From Entamoeba invadens IP1 (Eukaryota > Evosea > Mastigamoebida > Endamoebidae): a stretch of DNA of 51,993 bases. The notes beneath the pieces were generated by a model. The model was not told where the DNA came from and ran no database searches. It saw only the letters and a program-made list of their open reading frames with translations. The stretch spans positions 284,932 through 336,924 of the forward strand of contig NW_004443763.1 in NCBI RefSeq assembly GCF_000330505.1, in the 5' to 3' direction. Below are positions 50,307 through 51,993 of the stretch, piece by piece (within the stretch, counting starts at the first letter, position 1; the number at the start of each line of letters is the position of its first letter). The position numbers were made by a program, and so were the translations under genes.

Positions 50307-51993
50307 ATGAGTTCGCGTAGTGAGGCATTAGACTTGAGTCAGACCTTTGAGAAGATGAAGAACCCAGACCCTGATCTTCGGTACATGGCGACTTCCGATT
50401 TGAATGTCAGTCTTGGGAAGATGAAAGGGAAGAAGTTTATAGATAACGAGCAACGAGAAATCATGAGTGGCTTGTTGACGTTATTGACTGATGAAGCGAA
50501 TGACGTGAAAGACATCACGATCAAGTGTTTGAGTTCTTTTATGCCATTTGTGACATCAGTGAGTGCTGTGAAGAGTTTAGTCGAGAAGTTAAAGACGATG
50601 CTGTTAGATGCGAAGAAGGCGTTGGATGTGAACAGAGATGTTGCTTTAGAAGTCATCAAGCGAACGATTAAGATTATAGTCATCAACAAAGAGTTCAAAT
50701 TGGTGTTGACAGACAACTTCTCTGTGCCTCTCTTGAACTTCTTTAAGACGCCACTTGCGGAGTTGAGTGACATTTCCATTGGATTCAATTTGGATGTGTT
50801 AGAAGTGATCATCAGACAAATAGGAGCGACACTTGACGTCAGTCGTGTTGTGAAGACGTTGACTCCATTCTTGTCAGAGGGCGTGTTTGCAAATAGACGA
50901 CGTACAGTGCAGTGCCTTGCACAGTTGAGTAAATATGCCAATGACACACAGATGGAAGAGATCATTGTTCCATCATTTGAAGCTATGAAGAAGAGCACAA
51001 ACAAAGAACAGAGTAAAGTGTATGTCCTTTTGTACAGTACAATCGCATCGGTGAGCAAAGAGAAGTGTGGGAAGTACTTGACAACGTGTTTTGAGTTGTT
51101 ACGAGTCAAGTTTACTGCTGTTGAAGATGACAGTGAAGATGACTTGAAAGAGGCGATATTGAATGCATTCAACTTGTTCATTGTGAACTGCCCCAATCAG
51201 TTGAGCAATGAAGTTGCAAAGGAAATACTGAAATACGTTGTCCAGTTTTTGCAATATGATCCAAACAGATTTGATGATGATGAAGAAGAAGACGACGCCA
51301 ATGCAATGGAAGAGGAAGAAGACGACGAGGAAGTGTTTGAAGATGAAGACGACATCACATGGAAATTGAGAAAACTATCAGGTGATTGTCTTGTTAGTCT
51401 TGTGAAAGAACGAAGTGACATGTTTTGTGAAGTAGTGAGTGAAGCACTGAGTGTTGTGTTAAAGCGCTTCAAAGAATCCGTTGAGATTGTGTTGAACATA
51501 GTGCTTGGGGTGTACAGTCTTGTGTTAAAAACGGTCAACAGTGGTGTGTGTCAGTGTGTTGAGAAAGTTAGAGAAAGTGTGAGTGGTGCAATTCCACAGA
51601 TTGAGAGCATTTTGAAAGGAAAGAAGTCGACTGAGAAGAGCAAGATGGAGTGTTTCAACATAGTGAAAGAGATCGCTGTCTTTGATGGTGCCGCACTTGT
51701 CCCACATGTTAATACACTTGAAGGTGTGATTGTAACACTCTTGAACAGTGCAAACAGTCATGTTGAATTGTTAAGTACGATGTGTGAGTGTCTTCGCAAC
51801 ATCGTCAAGATCAATGGCGTTGATTCATTCAGTGCAGCTATATCACCCGTTCTCGTCTCACTGTTTGATTCAAAGAACTTCCGTGTTGAAATTGAAGTGT
51901 TGAAGACAGAAAGTGTTCTTCTTCGTTATGCGAAGAGTGCTGAGATGTACACCACTTTGAATGTTGGGAGTGTCAAGGCCGCACTTGTGACAC
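50307..51993 (+). CDS. CAND1: CAND1/TIP120, N-terminal part (3' end outside window)
   Basis: 562 codons from ATG 50307 to the edge of the window with no stop. The N-terminus (QTFEKMKNPDPDLRYMATSDL) matches the start of CAND1, the HEAT-repeat protein that exchanges substrate receptors on cullin-RING ubiquitin ligases. HEAT repeats continue throughout. An acidic loop (~320-350, runs of Asp and Glu) followed by EDDITWKLRKLSGDCL is at the place where animal and plant CAND1 have theirs. Full family length is ~1200 aa, so roughly half is present. An in-frame ATG 16 codons upstream is possible, but it lies 5' of the initiator-like element. A 285-codon frame on the other strand (50339-51196) is a shadow of this gene. 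Confidence 0.92.
   Translation, partial: MSSRSEALDLSQTFEKMKNPDPDLRYMATSDLNVSLGKMKGKKFIDNEQREIMSGLLTLLTDEANDVKDITIKCLSSFMPFVTSVSAVKSLVEKLKTMLLDAKKALDVNRDVALEVIKRTIKIIVINKEFKLVLTDNFSVPLLNFFKTPLAELSDISIGFNLDVLEVIIRQIGATLDVSRVVKTLTPFLSEGVFANRRRTVQCLAQLSKYANDTQMEEIIVPSFEAMKKSTNKEQSKVYVLLYSTIASVSKEKCGKYLTTCFELLRVKFTAVEDDSEDDLKEAILNAFNLFIVNCPNQLSNEVAKEILKYVVQFLQYDPNRFDDDEEEDDANAMEEEEDDEEVFEDEDDITWKLRKLSGDCLVSLVKERSDMFCEVVSEALSVVLKRFKESVEIVLNIVLGVYSLVLKTVNSGVCQCVEKVRESVSGAIPQIESILKGKKSTEKSKMECFNIVKEIAVFDGAALVPHVNTLEGVIVTLLNSANSHVELLSTMCECLRNIVKINGVDSFSAAISPVLVSLFDSKNFRVEIEVLKTESVLLRYAKSAEMYTTLNVGSVKAALVT

Noticed and set aside
50339..51196. 285-codon frame on the minus strand
   Set aside because: It lies fully opposite CAND1, whose plus frame has strong family matches. 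The antisense frame is Ser/Thr/Leu-rich shadow sequence.
1..51993. tRNA, rRNA or CRISPR-like arrays
   Set aside because: I looked for tRNA box B-like GGTTCGAATCC segments and for regular spaced repeats on both strands. None was convincing; regular repeats in spacers are simple A/T repeats.

Overview
This window looks like nuclear DNA of an Entamoeba species, most likely E. invadens or a close relative. Coding blocks are compact and moderate in GC, and lie in very AT-rich spacers. The three introns found are short, start GTTTGT and mostly end TAG, and 5' leaders appear very short. The proteins are eukaryotic with Entamoeba flavour: a huge secreted Cys-rich protein, a giant DOCK-type Rho GEF and a RAD6-type E2. 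DNA transposons of the pogo, piggyBac-like and Harbinger-like classes are present. The species is inferred, not proven.

Layout. 1-2425 (minus): 5' part of a Cys-rich surface or secreted protein that runs off the left edge. 3416-4954 (minus): Ulp1/SENP-type SUMO protease. 5270-9499: left arm of a large inverted repeat. 9461-12361: transposon remnants and AT-rich DNA. 12362-21394: six host genes: a PP2A-family phosphatase, the splicing factor YJU2, a small unknown protein, an SLC45-like MFS transporter, a RAD6-type E2 and the nonsense-mediated-decay factor UPF2. 21575-23907: Harbinger-like transposon with 295-bp perfect terminal repeats and a decayed transposase. 24092-34811: a transposon nest built into the right arm of the inverted repeat. 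It holds two ~1-kb TTAA-flanked piggyBac-like elements, a 4-kb pogo-type element with an assembly gap, and smaller elements at the outer edge. 34838-37309 (minus): protein with an apparently active SET domain followed by a pseudo-SET copy. 37743-38207 (minus): EF-hand protein. 39305-47401: DOCK protein of 2698 aa. 47646-48023: Rpr2/Rpp21-like RNase P subunit. 48112-49560 (minus): coiled-coil protein. 50307-end: N-terminal part of CAND1.

The host genes are single and unlinked in function, as expected in a protist: protein modification (SUMO protease, E2, CAND1, SET), RNA processing (YJU2, UPF2, RNase P) and signalling (phosphatase, EF-hand, DOCK). The most striking feature is structural. A ~15.6-kb block carrying the six genes sits between two inverted copies of a 4.2-kb repeat. 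Because the copies are near identical, each serves as an empty-site control for insertions in the other. This gives exact boundaries and target duplications for a pogo element (TA), a piggyBac-like element (TTAA) and a 209-bp MITE (TA). The outer 1.5 kb of the arms appears identical while the inner part is diverged, which suggests gene conversion, a recent event or an assembly artefact.
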